From Ramlibacter tataouinensis (GTDB taxonomy: Bacteria; Pseudomonadota; Gammaproteobacteria; Burkholderiales; Burkholderiaceae_C), in assembly GCF_001580455.1 (NCBI RefSeq), contig NZ_CP010951.1, forward strand, positions 3,559,001 to 3,623,000: DNA of 64,000 nt, read 5' to 3'. The notes under the pieces were generated by a model. It was not told where the DNA came from, did no database searches, and saw nothing but the letters and a program-made list of their open reading frames with translations. Position 1 is the stretch's first letter; every line of letters begins with the position of its first letter. The translations under genes and the position numbers were made by a program. Of this stretch, positions 33,492 to 41,583 are shown piece by piece.

Positions 33492-33818
33492 ATGGTTGAG
33501 AGCGCCAACATGGTTGCGAGAGCCAAGTACGGCATCACGGCCGTCCGGTATGCCGGCACGCAGATGGTCGAGGCCATGATGGGCCTGTTCGATGCGACCC
33601 AGAGGCAGTGGGACCTGCGTCCCTCGCCCACCCGCGTGAGCGAGGTGGTCGACCGGCTGGTCGAGGGCGACACCATCATCAGCCTGTTCCCCGACGACGA
33701 GGGCGGGCTGGAGCCGGGGCCGGAAGTGAAGGTGGATGTCCTGCCCGAAGGCACCGAAACGCTGGCCCTGGCCGAAGAGGCGCCAGGGCGCAGCATCAAG
33801 GACCTGCCGCGGTTCTGA
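33492..33818 (+). CDS. Hypothetical protein
   Basis: A 108-residue soluble protein without signal or membrane segment that I do not recognise. It has a basic N-terminal part (NMVARAKYGITAVRYAGTQM) and an acidic second half (VEGDTIISLFPDDEGGLEPG), ending SIKDLPRF. The start could be ATG 33492 or ATG 33510; neither has a strong ribosome binding site. The pattern of alternating strands and turns in the second half suggests a small beta-rich domain. It is divergent from the MmcB-like gene and convergent with the alkylation-repair operon. Confidence 0.6.
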   Translation: MVESANMVARAKYGITAVRYAGTQMVEAMMGLFDATQRQWDLRPSPTRVSEVVDRLVEGDTIISLFPDDEGGLEPGPEVKVDVLPEGTETLALAEEAPGRSIKDLPRF

Positions 33819-33838
33819 GACCGCGAGTCCTCACGCCT

Positions 33839-34003
33839 TCAGGCCTTCCTCAGTTCCTTTTGCAGCGCGATCTTGTCCGCGCGCCGCCGCGCGGCTTCGG
33901 CTTTCCGGTGCGAGCCGGCCTTGCGCTGCGCGGCAGCGGCTACCAGCGGGTTGCGCGGCTTGGGCGGCGCCACGCGCAGCTTGATCCTGCGCGCCGAGTT
34001 CAA
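33839..34003 (-). CDS. Small basic protein, C-terminal gene of the repair operon
   Basis: A 54-residue, very basic protein (about 17 Arg/Lys; SARRIKLRVAPPKPRNPLVA then QRKAGSHRKAEAARRRADK). The likely start is a TTG that overlaps the stop of the EamA gene; a GTG 12 bases upstream is an alternative. The Arg/Lys/Ala-rich make-up resembles small nucleic-acid-binding proteins seen in Burkholderiales, but no function is known. Coding is supported by tight coupling and composition only. Confidence 0.45.
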   Translation of the reverse strand: MNSARRIKLRVAPPKPRNPLVAAAAQRKAGSHRKAEAARRRADKIALQKELRKA

Positions 34004-34932
34004 CGGCGCCCCCACTTGAGCAAGCCGGTGGACAGGGCCGTGCCGCAGACGATCACGGCGCCGCAGATCATCATCCAGCTGGTGACCGACTCGCCGAGGA
34101 AGGCCACGCCGTAGATGACCGCGAACACCGGCACCACGAAGGTCACGGCCAACGCGCGCGAAGGACCCGCCTGCTCGATCAGGCGGAAATACAGGATGTA
34201 GGCGACGCCCGTGCACATCACGCCAACCACCGCCAGCGACAGCCAGGCCTGCAGGCTGGGCGCCTGCTGCGGCCAGAACCACCAGGCGAGTGGCACCAGC
34301 AGCAGCGTCGCGCCCAGCTGGCTGCCGGTGGCGGTGGCCAGCGCCGGCAGCCCGCCCAGGTAGCGCTTGGCGGCGCTGGCCGAAAAGCCGTAGCACAGGG
34401 TCGCCAGCAGGCAGGCCAGCACGGCCCAGCCCGGCGCGTAGCCCGACGCATCGGGTTTGAAGCTGGCCTTGTCCCAGGCGAGCGCGGCCACACCGGCGAA
34501 GCCGATCGCCAGCCCCAGCGCGCGCGGGGCCGACAGGCGGTCGCCCAGCCACATCCAGGCGATCACGGCGCCGAACAGGGGCACCGTGGCATTCAGGATG
34601 GCCGACAAGCCGGTGGTGATCGACAGCAGCGCGAAGGCGAAGCAGATGAAGGGGATGCCGGAATTGAACACGCCGATCCAGAAGACCTTCTTCCAGTTGG
34701 CGCGCAGCACCCCGGCCTGGCCACGCAGGCACAGCAGCGGCACGAGAAATGCGGAGGCGATGGCCACGCGCACGGCAGCCGTCGGCACGGCGCCGAATTC
34801 CACCGCGCCCAGTCGCGTGAACAGGAAGGACGAGCCCCAGATCGCGCCCAGCAGGATGAAATCGACGACCCAGCTGCGGCGCCGCTGGACGCCGTGCATC
34901 ACCGGCGCGGCGGACGAATCGATGCTGCTCAA
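34000..34932 (-). CDS. EamA/DMT family transporter
   Basis: A 310-residue inner-membrane protein with ten hydrophobic helices arranged as two five-helix repeats, the drug/metabolite transporter layout: DFILLGAIWGSSFLFTRLGA near residue 25, LNATVPLFGAVIAWMWLGDR near 115, and the matching FVVPVFAVIYGVAFLGE near 265. It probably exports a small metabolite. Its TTG start overlaps the ogt stop (TTGA), linking it to the alkylation-repair genes; an ATG 33 bases later is possible. The link between transport and repair is not obvious and may be only transcriptional. Confidence 0.85.
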   Translation of the reverse strand: MSSIDSSAAPVMHGVQRRRSWVVDFILLGAIWGSSFLFTRLGAVEFGAVPTAAVRVAIASAFLVPLLCLRGQAGVLRANWKKVFWIGVFNSGIPFICFAFALLSITTGLSAILNATVPLFGAVIAWMWLGDRLSAPRALGLAIGFAGVAALAWDKASFKPDASGYAPGWAVLACLLATLCYGFSASAAKRYLGGLPALATATGSQLGATLLLVPLAWWFWPQQAPSLQAWLSLAVVGVMCTGVAYILYFRLIEQAGPSRALAVTFVVPVFAVIYGVAFLGESVTSWMMICGAVIVCGTALSTGLLKWGRR

Positions 34933-35423
34933 GGCGCCCTCTCCAGCTTAAGCAGTGCACTCTTGCGCTCCAGGCCACCGGCATAGCCGGTCAGCGCGCC
35001 GCCCGCGCCCATGACGCGGTGGCAGGGCACCATGATGCTGATCGGGTTGCGGCCCACCGCCGCGCCGACGGCGCGCGCAGCCGCCGGCATGCCGATCTCG
35101 CGGCTGAGCGTGCTGTAGCTGGTGGTGCGTCCGCAGGGAATCGCCAGCAGCGCCTGCCAGACCGACTGCTGGAAGGGCGTGCCGCCTTGCAGGTCCAGCG
35201 GCAGGGCGAAGCCGTCGCGCTCGCCCGCGAAGTAGGCCTGCAGCTGCGTGATGGCTTCGCGCAGCAAGGGATGGCCGGCGTCTTCCGGCCAGCTGCCGTG
35301 ATCGGGCATGTGGCGCTGGCCTTCGAACCACAGGCCGGCGATGCCGCGCGGCGTGGCGGCGAGGATCATGGGGCCGAGCGGGCTGATCCAGCGGGTCTTG
35401 ACGATGTCGGGATGGAACTTCAT
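34929..35423 (-). CDS. ogt: Methylated-DNA--protein-cysteine methyltransferase
   Basis: A 164-residue O6-alkylguanine-DNA alkyltransferase. The active-site cysteine is in IMVPCHRVMGAGG near residue 131, preceded by the DNA-binding helix-turn-helix CGRTTSYSTLSREIG near 100 and FQQSVWQALLAIP. It transfers alkyl groups from O6 of guanine to its own cysteine in a suicide reaction. ATG 35423 overlaps the stop of the Ada-AlkA gene by 4 bp, so the two repair proteins are made together. There is no N-terminal Ada domain here; that domain is in the neighbour. Confidence 0.93.
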   Translation of the reverse strand: MKFHPDIVKTRWISPLGPMILAATPRGIAGLWFEGQRHMPDHGSWPEDAGHPLLREAITQLQAYFAGERDGFALPLDLQGGTPFQQSVWQALLAIPCGRTTSYSTLSREIGMPAAARAVGAAVGRNPISIMVPCHRVMGAGGALTGYAGGLERKSALLKLERAP

Positions 35424-36931
35424 GAGGTACCTCCTGGGGCGTTGTGATTGACAGGACTTGTGGTCCCGGCCCAGGCACGGATGACAGCATAGCTGCGCCA
35501 GGGTTTCCATGCCTGCGATGCGGTTTGCGCGGCCTTGGCCGGCTGCGCGGTGCCGGCCACGCCCAGCGCCTTGTGCAGGGCCACGTCGGCCGCCGGAAAA
35601 GCGTCGGGCCAGCGCAGCGCGCGCATGGCGATGTATTGCGCCGTCCATTCGCCGATGCCCGGCAACTGCGTTAGCGCCGAGATGGTGGCGGCCACATCGG
35701 CGCCGCCATGCAACTGCAGCCGCCCTTCGTCGACGGCGCGGGCGATCGCGACGATCGCGGCCTGGCGCTGGCGCACGATGCCCAGCTGCCCGAGCGCGTC
35801 GCCATCGGCATGCGCCAGCACCGACGGCTGCGGGAACAAGTGGCTCAGGCCCGGTTGCGGCGTCTCGATGGGCTCGCCGAACCGGTCCACCAGCCGTTGC
35901 GCCAGTGTGCGTGCAGCGGCCACCGTGATCTGCTGGCCGAGCACCGCACGCAGCGCCAGCTCATAGCCGCTGAAGGCGCCTGGCACGCGCAGTCCGTCGC
36001 CCGACGGGAAGCTCTCGTGCAGCACGCCGTTGATGGCCTCGGGGTCGGCATCCAGGTCGAAGGCGGCGCGCACCCGGTGGATGACCAGCGGCAGCACCTC
36101 GCGCAGCGATTCGCCGACGCGCAGCAGCAGCTGGTGCCGGTCGACATCGAATCGCGCATCGATCCAGCCCTTGTGCAGCCTGCCGCCGTGGTCGATGGCC
36201 AGGGTGCGCGCCAGCCGCTGCCCGTCCACGTGCTCGACGCCGCGGATGCAACGCGCCGCGAAGAAGCCGACCATGGCCTGCGCGTCGTACGGTGGCCGCC
36301 AGGCCAGCCGGATCGCGAGCGCATCGGTGCCGGCGGCCGTGTGCTGGCGCCGCAGCTGCGTCGGATTGAGTCCGTAGTGTTCGGAAAAGGCCGCGTTGAA
36401 GCGGCGCACGCTGGCAAAGCCGCTGATGAGCGCTACCTGCGTGATGGGCAGGTCCGTGTCGGCCAGCAACTGCTTGGCCGTCAGCAGCCGGCGCGTTTGC
36501 AGGTACTGCACCGGCGAGACGCCGAATTGCGCCTCGAAGATGCGACGCAGGTGGCGATCGCTGACGCCGAGCCGGCGCGCGAGCGCTTCGACCGAAGGCG
36601 ACTCGCCGCGCCAGGCTTCCGGCTCGTCGAGCAGGCGCACCGCCTGGTGCGAGAGGATGGCGCTCGCATCCTGGATCGACCAGATGACCGAATTGGGCGC
36701 CAGCTCCGGCCGGCAGCGCAGGCAAGGGCGGAAGCCGGCGCTCTCGGCCTGCGCGGCATGGCCGAAGAACAGGCAGTTCTCGCGCTTGGGCGTGCGCACG
36801 CGGCAGACTGGCCGGCAATAGATGCCGGTCGACGTCACGCCGGTGAAAAAGCGCCCGTCGAAGCGCGCGTCGCGCGCCTTCAGTGCGAGGTAGCAGGCAT
36901 CGGCTTGCAGCAGGGGCGGGTTCGGGGACAT
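35420..36931 (-). CDS. alkA: Ada-AlkA fusion: methyl-sensing regulator/3-methyladenine glycosylase
   Basis: A 503-residue fusion. Residues 1-85 are the Ada N-terminal zinc domain with the four-cysteine pattern (IYCRPVCRVRTP and FRPCLRCRPE); one cysteine accepts methyl from phosphotriesters. Residues about 90-205 are an AraC-type DNA-binding region (RLGVSDRHLRRIFEAQFGVS, VALISGFASVRRFNAAF). Residues 210-503 are AlkA, with the helix-hairpin-helix LPGIGEWTAQYIAMRAL and the catalytic aspartate in FPAADVALH. It should sense methylation damage, activate its own operon and excise alkylated bases. ATG 36931 is the only start giving a full Ada domain. Confidence 0.92.
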   Translation of the reverse strand: MSPNPPLLQADACYLALKARDARFDGRFFTGVTSTGIYCRPVCRVRTPKRENCLFFGHAAQAESAGFRPCLRCRPELAPNSVIWSIQDASAILSHQAVRLLDEPEAWRGESPSVEALARRLGVSDRHLRRIFEAQFGVSPVQYLQTRRLLTAKQLLADTDLPITQVALISGFASVRRFNAAFSEHYGLNPTQLRRQHTAAGTDALAIRLAWRPPYDAQAMVGFFAARCIRGVEHVDGQRLARTLAIDHGGRLHKGWIDARFDVDRHQLLLRVGESLREVLPLVIHRVRAAFDLDADPEAINGVLHESFPSGDGLRVPGAFSGYELALRAVLGQQITVAAARTLAQRLVDRFGEPIETPQPGLSHLFPQPSVLAHADGDALGQLGIVRQRQAAIVAIARAVDEGRLQLHGGADVAATISALTQLPGIGEWTAQYIAMRALRWPDAFPAADVALHKALGVAGTAQPAKAAQTASQAWKPWRSYAVIRAWAGTTSPVNHNAPGGTS

Positions 36932-37081
36932 GGGGAAATCATACGTAGCGGCCGGCGCCCGGCTGGCCGTTTTCGGACATGTCCCCAAAGGCTGCCCGGC
37001 CATGCTTTCCGAGTCGCAAACCGTAACTCAACAGTGTGTCTTTGCAGCGGTGCTCGAGCCCATCCGCCCGCTGTCGCCGCC

Positions 37082-37087
37082 TACAAT
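37082..37087 (+). promoter_or_regulatory. Possible -10 element (TACAAT)
   Basis: TACAAT lies 35 bp before the phosphomannomutase start, in the 191-bp divergent gap (36932-37122) shared with the Ada-AlkA gene. No good -35 is seen at 16-18 bp. Confidence 0.35.
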
Positions 37088-37122
37088 CTTTCGCTCCAAA
37101 GACAAGTCAGGGAAGCAGGTCC

Positions 37123-38511
37123 ATGCGTTTTTCCGCCTCCATCTTCAAGGCTTACGACATCCGCGGCATCGTGCCGTCCACGCTCGACGAAGAAGTCGCC
37201 GAGGCGCTCGGCCATGCCTTCGGGACGATCGCGCAGGAGCAGGGCGAGAAGGTGGTGGCGGTCGGACGCGACGGGCGCCTGAGCGGCCCGTCGCTGAGCG
37301 CGGCCCTGGTGCGTGGGCTGCTCGCTTCGGGCGTCGACGTCATCGACATCGGGATGGCCACGACGCCGATGCTGTATTTCGCCACCAGCACGGTGTGCGC
37401 GAGCGGCATCCAGGTCACGGGCAGCCACAACCCGAAGGACTACAACGGATTCAAGATGGTGATGGCCGGCCGCGCCATCCACGGCGAGGAGATCCAGGCG
37501 CTGCGCCGGCGCATGGAGGCTGGGCCCGAGGCCGGCGCCGCCGTGCAACCGGGCCGGGTGCGCAACATCAACCTTCTCGCGCCGTATCGCGACCGGATCC
37601 TCGGCGACGTGAAGCTCGCACGCCCCATGAAGATCGTGGTGGACTGCGGCAACGGTGTCGCCGGTGCTTCGGCGCCGGGAATCTTCCGCGCGCTGGGCTG
37701 CGAAGTGATCGAGCTCTACAGCGAAGTCGACGGCAACTTCCCGAACCACCATCCCGACCCGAGCAAGCCGGAGAACCTCAAGGACCTGATCGCCGCGATC
37801 AGTGCGCATGGCGCCGAGCTGGGCCTGGCCTTCGACGGCGACGGCGACCGGCTGGGCATCGTCACGCGCGGCGGCAACAACATCTATCCGGACCGCCAGA
37901 TGATGCTGTTCGCGCAGGACGTGCTCGAACGTGTGCCGGGCGGCACCATCCTGTTCGACGTCAAGTGCACGCAGCGCCTGGCACCCGCCATCCGCGAGGC
38001 CGGCGGCGTGCCGCTGATGTTCAAGACCGGGCACTCGCTGATCAAGGCGAAAATGAAGGAGATCCAGGCGCCGCTGGGCGGCGAGATGAGCGGCCACATC
38101 TTCTTCAAGGAGCGCTGGTTCGGCTTCGACGACGGCACCTATGCCGGCGCGCGGCTGCTGGAGATCCTTTCGCGCCACGATGACCCCAGCGCCTTGCTCG
38201 ACGCATTGCCCACCAGCTACTCGACGCCCGAGCTGAACGTGAAGTGCGCCGAAGGCGAGCCGCATGCGCTGGTCGACCAGCTCACCGCCGGCGCCCGCTT
38301 CGAGGCACCGGCCCAGGTCTCCACCATCGATGGCGTCCGCGTGGACTGGCCCGACGGCTTCGGCCTCATCCGCGCCTCCAACACCACGCCGGTGCTGGTG
38401 ATGCGTTTCGAGGGCCACACGCCCGATGCCCTGCACCGGATCGAGCGCGACATGCTGGCGCTGTTGCGGCGCTACAAGCCCGACGCAGCGATCGGCGAAG
38501 CGGCTCACTGA
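37123..38511 (+). CDS. Phosphomannomutase/phosphoglucomutase
   Basis: A 462-residue alpha-D-phosphohexomutase that interconverts hexose 1- and 6-phosphates, supplying GDP-mannose and UDP-glucose precursors. The four signature loops are present in order: phosphoserine loop TGSHNPKDYNGFK near residue 105, metal loop FDGDGDRLG near 245, sugar loop GGEMSGHIFF near 322, and phosphate loop RASNTTPVLVMRFEGHT near 420. Length and order fit the AlgC/ManB group. It is a single gene, divergent from the repair operon, and could feed the polysaccharide cluster about 8 kb away. Confidence 0.93.
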   Translation: MRFSASIFKAYDIRGIVPSTLDEEVAEALGHAFGTIAQEQGEKVVAVGRDGRLSGPSLSAALVRGLLASGVDVIDIGMATTPMLYFATSTVCASGIQVTGSHNPKDYNGFKMVMAGRAIHGEEIQALRRRMEAGPEAGAAVQPGRVRNINLLAPYRDRILGDVKLARPMKIVVDCGNGVAGASAPGIFRALGCEVIELYSEVDGNFPNHHPDPSKPENLKDLIAAISAHGAELGLAFDGDGDRLGIVTRGGNNIYPDRQMMLFAQDVLERVPGGTILFDVKCTQRLAPAIREAGGVPLMFKTGHSLIKAKMKEIQAPLGGEMSGHIFFKERWFGFDDGTYAGARLLEILSRHDDPSALLDALPTSYSTPELNVKCAEGEPHALVDQLTAGARFEAPAQVSTIDGVRVDWPDGFGLIRASNTTPVLVMRFEGHTPDALHRIERDMLALLRRYKPDAAIGEAAH

Positions 38512-38574
38512 CGGCGCGCATGCCGTTTGGGCCAATGCCAGTTGCGAGGCCAGAACGTCAATTACTGCTGAGTA

Positions 38575-39024
38575 TCAGAACGTGCGGATGTGGTAGACGT
38601 AAAAGGAGCGGTCTCGCACCATTCCGTTGCGCTCGTTCAGTCGTTGCACGGTGGTGTTCTCGATAGCGGTGGAAGCGGTGACGCGCAAAGCGCCTGCGTC
38701 CTTGGCGTGCTGCACCACCGCCTTCAGCAGCGCCGAGCCGATGCCAACGTGGCGGCACGACGGATCGACGTAGAGGTCGTTGAGGACGAAGGTGCGCGCC
38801 AGCGAGACGGACGAGAACGAAGGGTAGAGCTGCGCGAACCCGACCGGTCGCTGCTGATCGTCCTCCGCAACATACAGGACGGAGTCCTGCCGTTCTAAGC
38901 GATCGCCCAGGTAGCTTCGTCCGGCTGCTTCGTCGGAGGGCTTGCCGTGGAACTGCCGGTAGGCATCGAACAAGGACACCAGGGCGTCCATGTCGTCCGT
39001 ACGAGCAAGGCGGATTCGGCTCAC
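38575..39024 (-). CDS. GNAT family N-acetyltransferase
   Basis: A 149-residue GNAT acetyltransferase. The acetyl-CoA loop is CRHVGIGSALLKAVVQHAKD near residue 90, preceded by FVLNDLYVDPS, and the C-terminal motif VQRLNERNGMVRDRSFYVYH is typical. The GTG start overlaps the ATP-grasp stop by 4 bp (GTGA), so it is translationally coupled as the last gene of the RiPP-like operon. It could acetylate the peptide product, for example a lysine or an N-terminus, either as tailoring or as self-protection. The substrate is not known. Confidence 0.83.
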   Translation of the reverse strand: MSRIRLARTDDMDALVSLFDAYRQFHGKPSDEAAGRSYLGDRLERQDSVLYVAEDDQQRPVGFAQLYPSFSSVSLARTFVLNDLYVDPSCRHVGIGSALLKAVVQHAKDAGALRVTASTAIENTTVQRLNERNGMVRDRSFYVYHIRTF

Positions 39025-40013
39025 GCGGCCAAGGGCAATCGTGCCCGAGCGGCGTCGAATTGGTCGCGCAGCACGAGCGGGTAGAGATCCGGGTGCACCA
39101 TGGGGTTGGAGTTCATTTCCAGGAACCACACGGTGCCCTCTGAGTCGACCATCGCGTCGAGCGTGAACAGCGAGGCGTCGCCGTAGTCCGTGATGCTGTG
39201 GGAGAAGACTTCGCCGGCGCGCTCGAACTGGGACGCAAGCGGCGTAGCCCGGAGCTTGTCGATGACGTTTCGGTTGGCGCGGCTGGTGGGCTCGTAGCGC
39301 GAGCCATACTTGAAATCGATGAGGACTTCCCGACTCGGCGCTGGCACATCGTCGAGCGACTGCACACCGCAGTACCTGGCAAGGTCACTTAACGCCTGCC
39401 AATCGTGAGGGCGGTCTGGTGCGCTGTCGAGCTTGGCCTGGACAAGCGCGCGCAGCGGAGTGTGGCCGTCACCGGTGACTACCGGTGGCTGGCGGACTTC
39501 AATCGCACCCCAGGTTGAGCCCCAGTACCAGGCCTTCACGATGTGGCCGAGGATGAAGTTCTCGTAGTACTCGCCGTCGCGCAGCGCATGGTCGAGCTGG
39601 CCCGGATCGAATTTGAGGAAGGGGCCACGAATGCCTTCCCCGAAAGAAGAGCGGAACTTCTTGATCAGGAACGGACCTCCGATCGCCGAGGCGTCCGTGC
39701 AGGCAGCGGGCGTGGGAACGTCCTTGCTTGCGGCAAATTTCTTGAACTCGGCCTTGTCGGAGGCAACGGGCCAGCGCCGCATGTCGTAGGGAAGCCAGCC
39801 GGCAAAGCCTCGCGTATTGGGGCCCATCCGGTCGATGTAGGCGGTGCGCCCCTGCGCGGCGCCGACGAAGCGCGGCTTCCAGACGCGGCGCTGCACGCTT
39901 TTGCCAAGTTCGAGCGAGAAGTTGGCCAGGTCCATGCGCGCCTTGATGCCGAATTCGGCCGTGGCCGCCTGAATGCTGGCCGCGTGGTTCAGATAGCCGG
40001 TGAGGAAGAACAT
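39021..40013 (-). CDS. ATP-grasp ligase, probable RiPP maturase
   Basis: A 330-residue ATP-grasp protein. The ATP-grasp core is visible as GGPFLIKKFRSSFGEGIRG near residue 112 (lysine and glycine-rich loop) and the metal-binding end WFLEMNSNPMVHPDLYPLV near 295, where E, N and N coordinate magnesium. Such enzymes join a carboxylate to an amine or hydroxyl, as in graspetides (omega-ester peptides), or add an amino acid to a peptide. It starts 10 bp after the radical SAM stop and overlaps the GNAT gene. Acting on the same small peptide as the upstream enzymes is inferred from the operon; RimK-like chemistry is an alternative. Confidence 0.82.
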   Translation of the reverse strand: MFFLTGYLNHAASIQAATAEFGIKARMDLANFSLELGKSVQRRVWKPRFVGAAQGRTAYIDRMGPNTRGFAGWLPYDMRRWPVASDKAEFKKFAASKDVPTPAACTDASAIGGPFLIKKFRSSFGEGIRGPFLKFDPGQLDHALRDGEYYENFILGHIVKAWYWGSTWGAIEVRQPPVVTGDGHTPLRALVQAKLDSAPDRPHDWQALSDLARYCGVQSLDDVPAPSREVLIDFKYGSRYEPTSRANRNVIDKLRATPLASQFERAGEVFSHSITDYGDASLFTLDAMVDSEGTVWFLEMNSNPMVHPDLYPLVLRDQFDAARARLPLAA

Positions 40014-40023
40014 AGGCGAGTGG

Positions 40024-41319
40024 TTATTCCCTGGTTAGCTTGAAGACGCGTGGGGCCTTCGGACGCCTGATGTCACCGGACACCGACTGCAACGAGAGGC
40101 CCGCGACGTGCTCGAGCACTCCACCGAGGATCCCGAGGTTGAACTGGTATTCGTTCTCGCAGGACTGTGCGAAAAGCTCGTCGTGCAAGAACATGCACGA
40201 GCCCTTGCACAGTTGCAACACCGGGCAGTGCTTGCAGCTCTCGCGATGGGACCAGTGTGTGGCCGTGTCGAGCCTCACGCCAGCCATGTCGGTGACGTCT
40301 CCGATGCGATGCCTGCCCTGCGCGCCCGTGTTCTGGCACGTCATCACGTTGCCCTTGAGGTCCACGGCCAGGCTGTCCTCACGGTCCATGCCGCACTTCT
40401 GACCCAGGGAGGATGAAGGCCTGCGGGTGCGCAGGGATTCAATGAAGTCCTGCGCACGGTGGGCAATGTCCCGGATCTTCAGCGCTTCGCCGTTGGTAAA
40501 GCCTTCGCGCAAGTTGTCGCTGAGGCGCTTGTAGTCTTCAGCAGTCCAGTGACCGACGCCGCCCGCCGTGCGGTCGTCGTAAACCGTCACGATGCCTTCG
40601 GTGTCGACCAGCAGTGAATTGTCGCCCACACGTTCGGCCAGCCAGCGCCGCGTGGCGACAACGTCCGCGTTGGCCGGCGTGAGCACGAAGTTGAATGCAG
40701 CGCGGTGTCTGGCGCCGCCGCGCCGGCGCCAGAACTCACGCAGCCAACGCGCCTGCTTCGGGTCTTCGAAGGGATCGGGCCCGCGATGGTGGTGCCCAGG
40801 CCCATCGTGCGAGATCGCGACAAAAATGTCGTGACGCTCGATGAAATCGATGATCTCCTCGTCGAGGAGGCTGCCGTTGCTGACGATGCTGAAGGCAGCA
40901 TCCGGAAAACGCCGACGTAGCTGGGGCACCAGCTTTTGCAGCTTGGCGAAGTAGAGGAAGGGCTCACCACCCCAGAACTCGATGCGCTCGGGTACACCTT
41001 GGAGCCAGGCATCTAGGCCGGCGAGGAACTCATCTGCGTCCGCGGTTTTGGTGACCAGACCCGCGCCCGCTTCGCTTGCCTGGTTGCAGTAGCTGCAACT
41101 GTAGTTGCAGCGCATGCCCAGTTGAATTTTGAGCGTCTTCGGGCCGGCCGTCTTCCGACCTGGTGCGTGCGGGGAGATCGCAAGTGCGTCGCTGTGTCCC
41201 TGGGTGATCGTGTCGGTGAGCAAAGGCTGCCCATCTTCGTCCGTCAGCGTGCTGTCGTGAGGGGAATAGCGCAAACGAACCTCGCGCCCCTCGTGGTCCA
41301 GGCAGTGCAGGATGTACAT
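40024..41319 (-). CDS. Radical SAM/SPASM peptide maturase
   Basis: A 431-residue radical SAM enzyme. The [4Fe-4S]-SAM motif CNYSCSYC is at residues 71-78, followed by EFWGGEPFLY (GGEP). The C-terminal SPASM region (about residues 310-395) has many cysteines, including ESCKHCPVLQLCKGSCMF and AQSCENEYQF, for auxiliary clusters. SPASM enzymes usually modify ribosomally made peptides by C-C, C-S or C-O crosslinks. It has an N-terminal extension of about 60 residues before the barrel. It starts 54 bp after the candidate precursor, the common arrangement for rSAM-RiPP pairs. Confidence 0.88.
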   Translation of the reverse strand: MYILHCLDHEGREVRLRYSPHDSTLTDEDGQPLLTDTITQGHSDALAISPHAPGRKTAGPKTLKIQLGMRCNYSCSYCNQASEAGAGLVTKTADADEFLAGLDAWLQGVPERIEFWGGEPFLYFAKLQKLVPQLRRRFPDAAFSIVSNGSLLDEEIIDFIERHDIFVAISHDGPGHHHRGPDPFEDPKQARWLREFWRRRGGARHRAAFNFVLTPANADVVATRRWLAERVGDNSLLVDTEGIVTVYDDRTAGGVGHWTAEDYKRLSDNLREGFTNGEALKIRDIAHRAQDFIESLRTRRPSSSLGQKCGMDREDSLAVDLKGNVMTCQNTGAQGRHRIGDVTDMAGVRLDTATHWSHRESCKHCPVLQLCKGSCMFLHDELFAQSCENEYQFNLGILGGVLEHVAGLSLQSVSGDIRRPKAPRVFKLTRE

Positions 41320-41373
41320 CTCAGGTTTGATCCGAGTGAGGCGGAATGGTCCGCCCCGGCCCGGTTGTGGTGA

Positions 41374-41565
41374 TCAGGCTGCTCTGCTGCGGCGCGCGGG
41401 CTTGCGTTTAGGTTGCGGCAGCGGTGAGACCTTGGAGCAGTCGTTGGCTGAACCGTCGCGGACGGCCTCGAGTTCGCTCGGTTTCATGAAATTGATCGTG
41501 GTGCTCGAAATTCCCCACTGGAACGGCTTGCGGGTCTGTGTCTTGCTCTTCAGTTGGCTTCGCAT
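41374..41565 (-). CDS. Candidate RiPP precursor peptide
   Basis: A 63-residue frame with an excellent AAGGAG ribosome binding site, in an 18-bp/54-bp pocket between the YcaO-fusion and radical SAM genes. The N-terminal part is basic and polar; residues 14-26 (PFQWGISSTTINF) hold aromatic and Ser/Thr residues, residues 31-45 are acidic with a single cysteine (Cys43, in ANDCSKVSPLP), and the tail is basic (PKRKPARRSRAA). Ser, Thr and Cys could be cyclised by the YcaO enzyme; Trp17, Phe15 and Phe26 could be crosslinked by the radical SAM enzyme; Glu/Asp could be ligated by the ATP-grasp enzyme. No double-glycine cleavage site or known family motif is visible, and leader and core cannot be divided with confidence. 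Confidence 0.7.
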   Translation of the reverse strand: MRSQLKSKTQTRKPFQWGISSTTINFMKPSELEAVRDGSANDCSKVSPLPQPKRKPARRSRAA

Positions 41566-41583
41566 GGGCTTCTCCTTGCTTTG

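Noticed and set aside
38575..41319. Standard grasp-with-SPASM system
   Set aside because: Those systems have a SPASM protein and an ATP-grasp maturase, but the RRE-SagB-YcaO fusion in the same operon and the different precursor do not fit that class.
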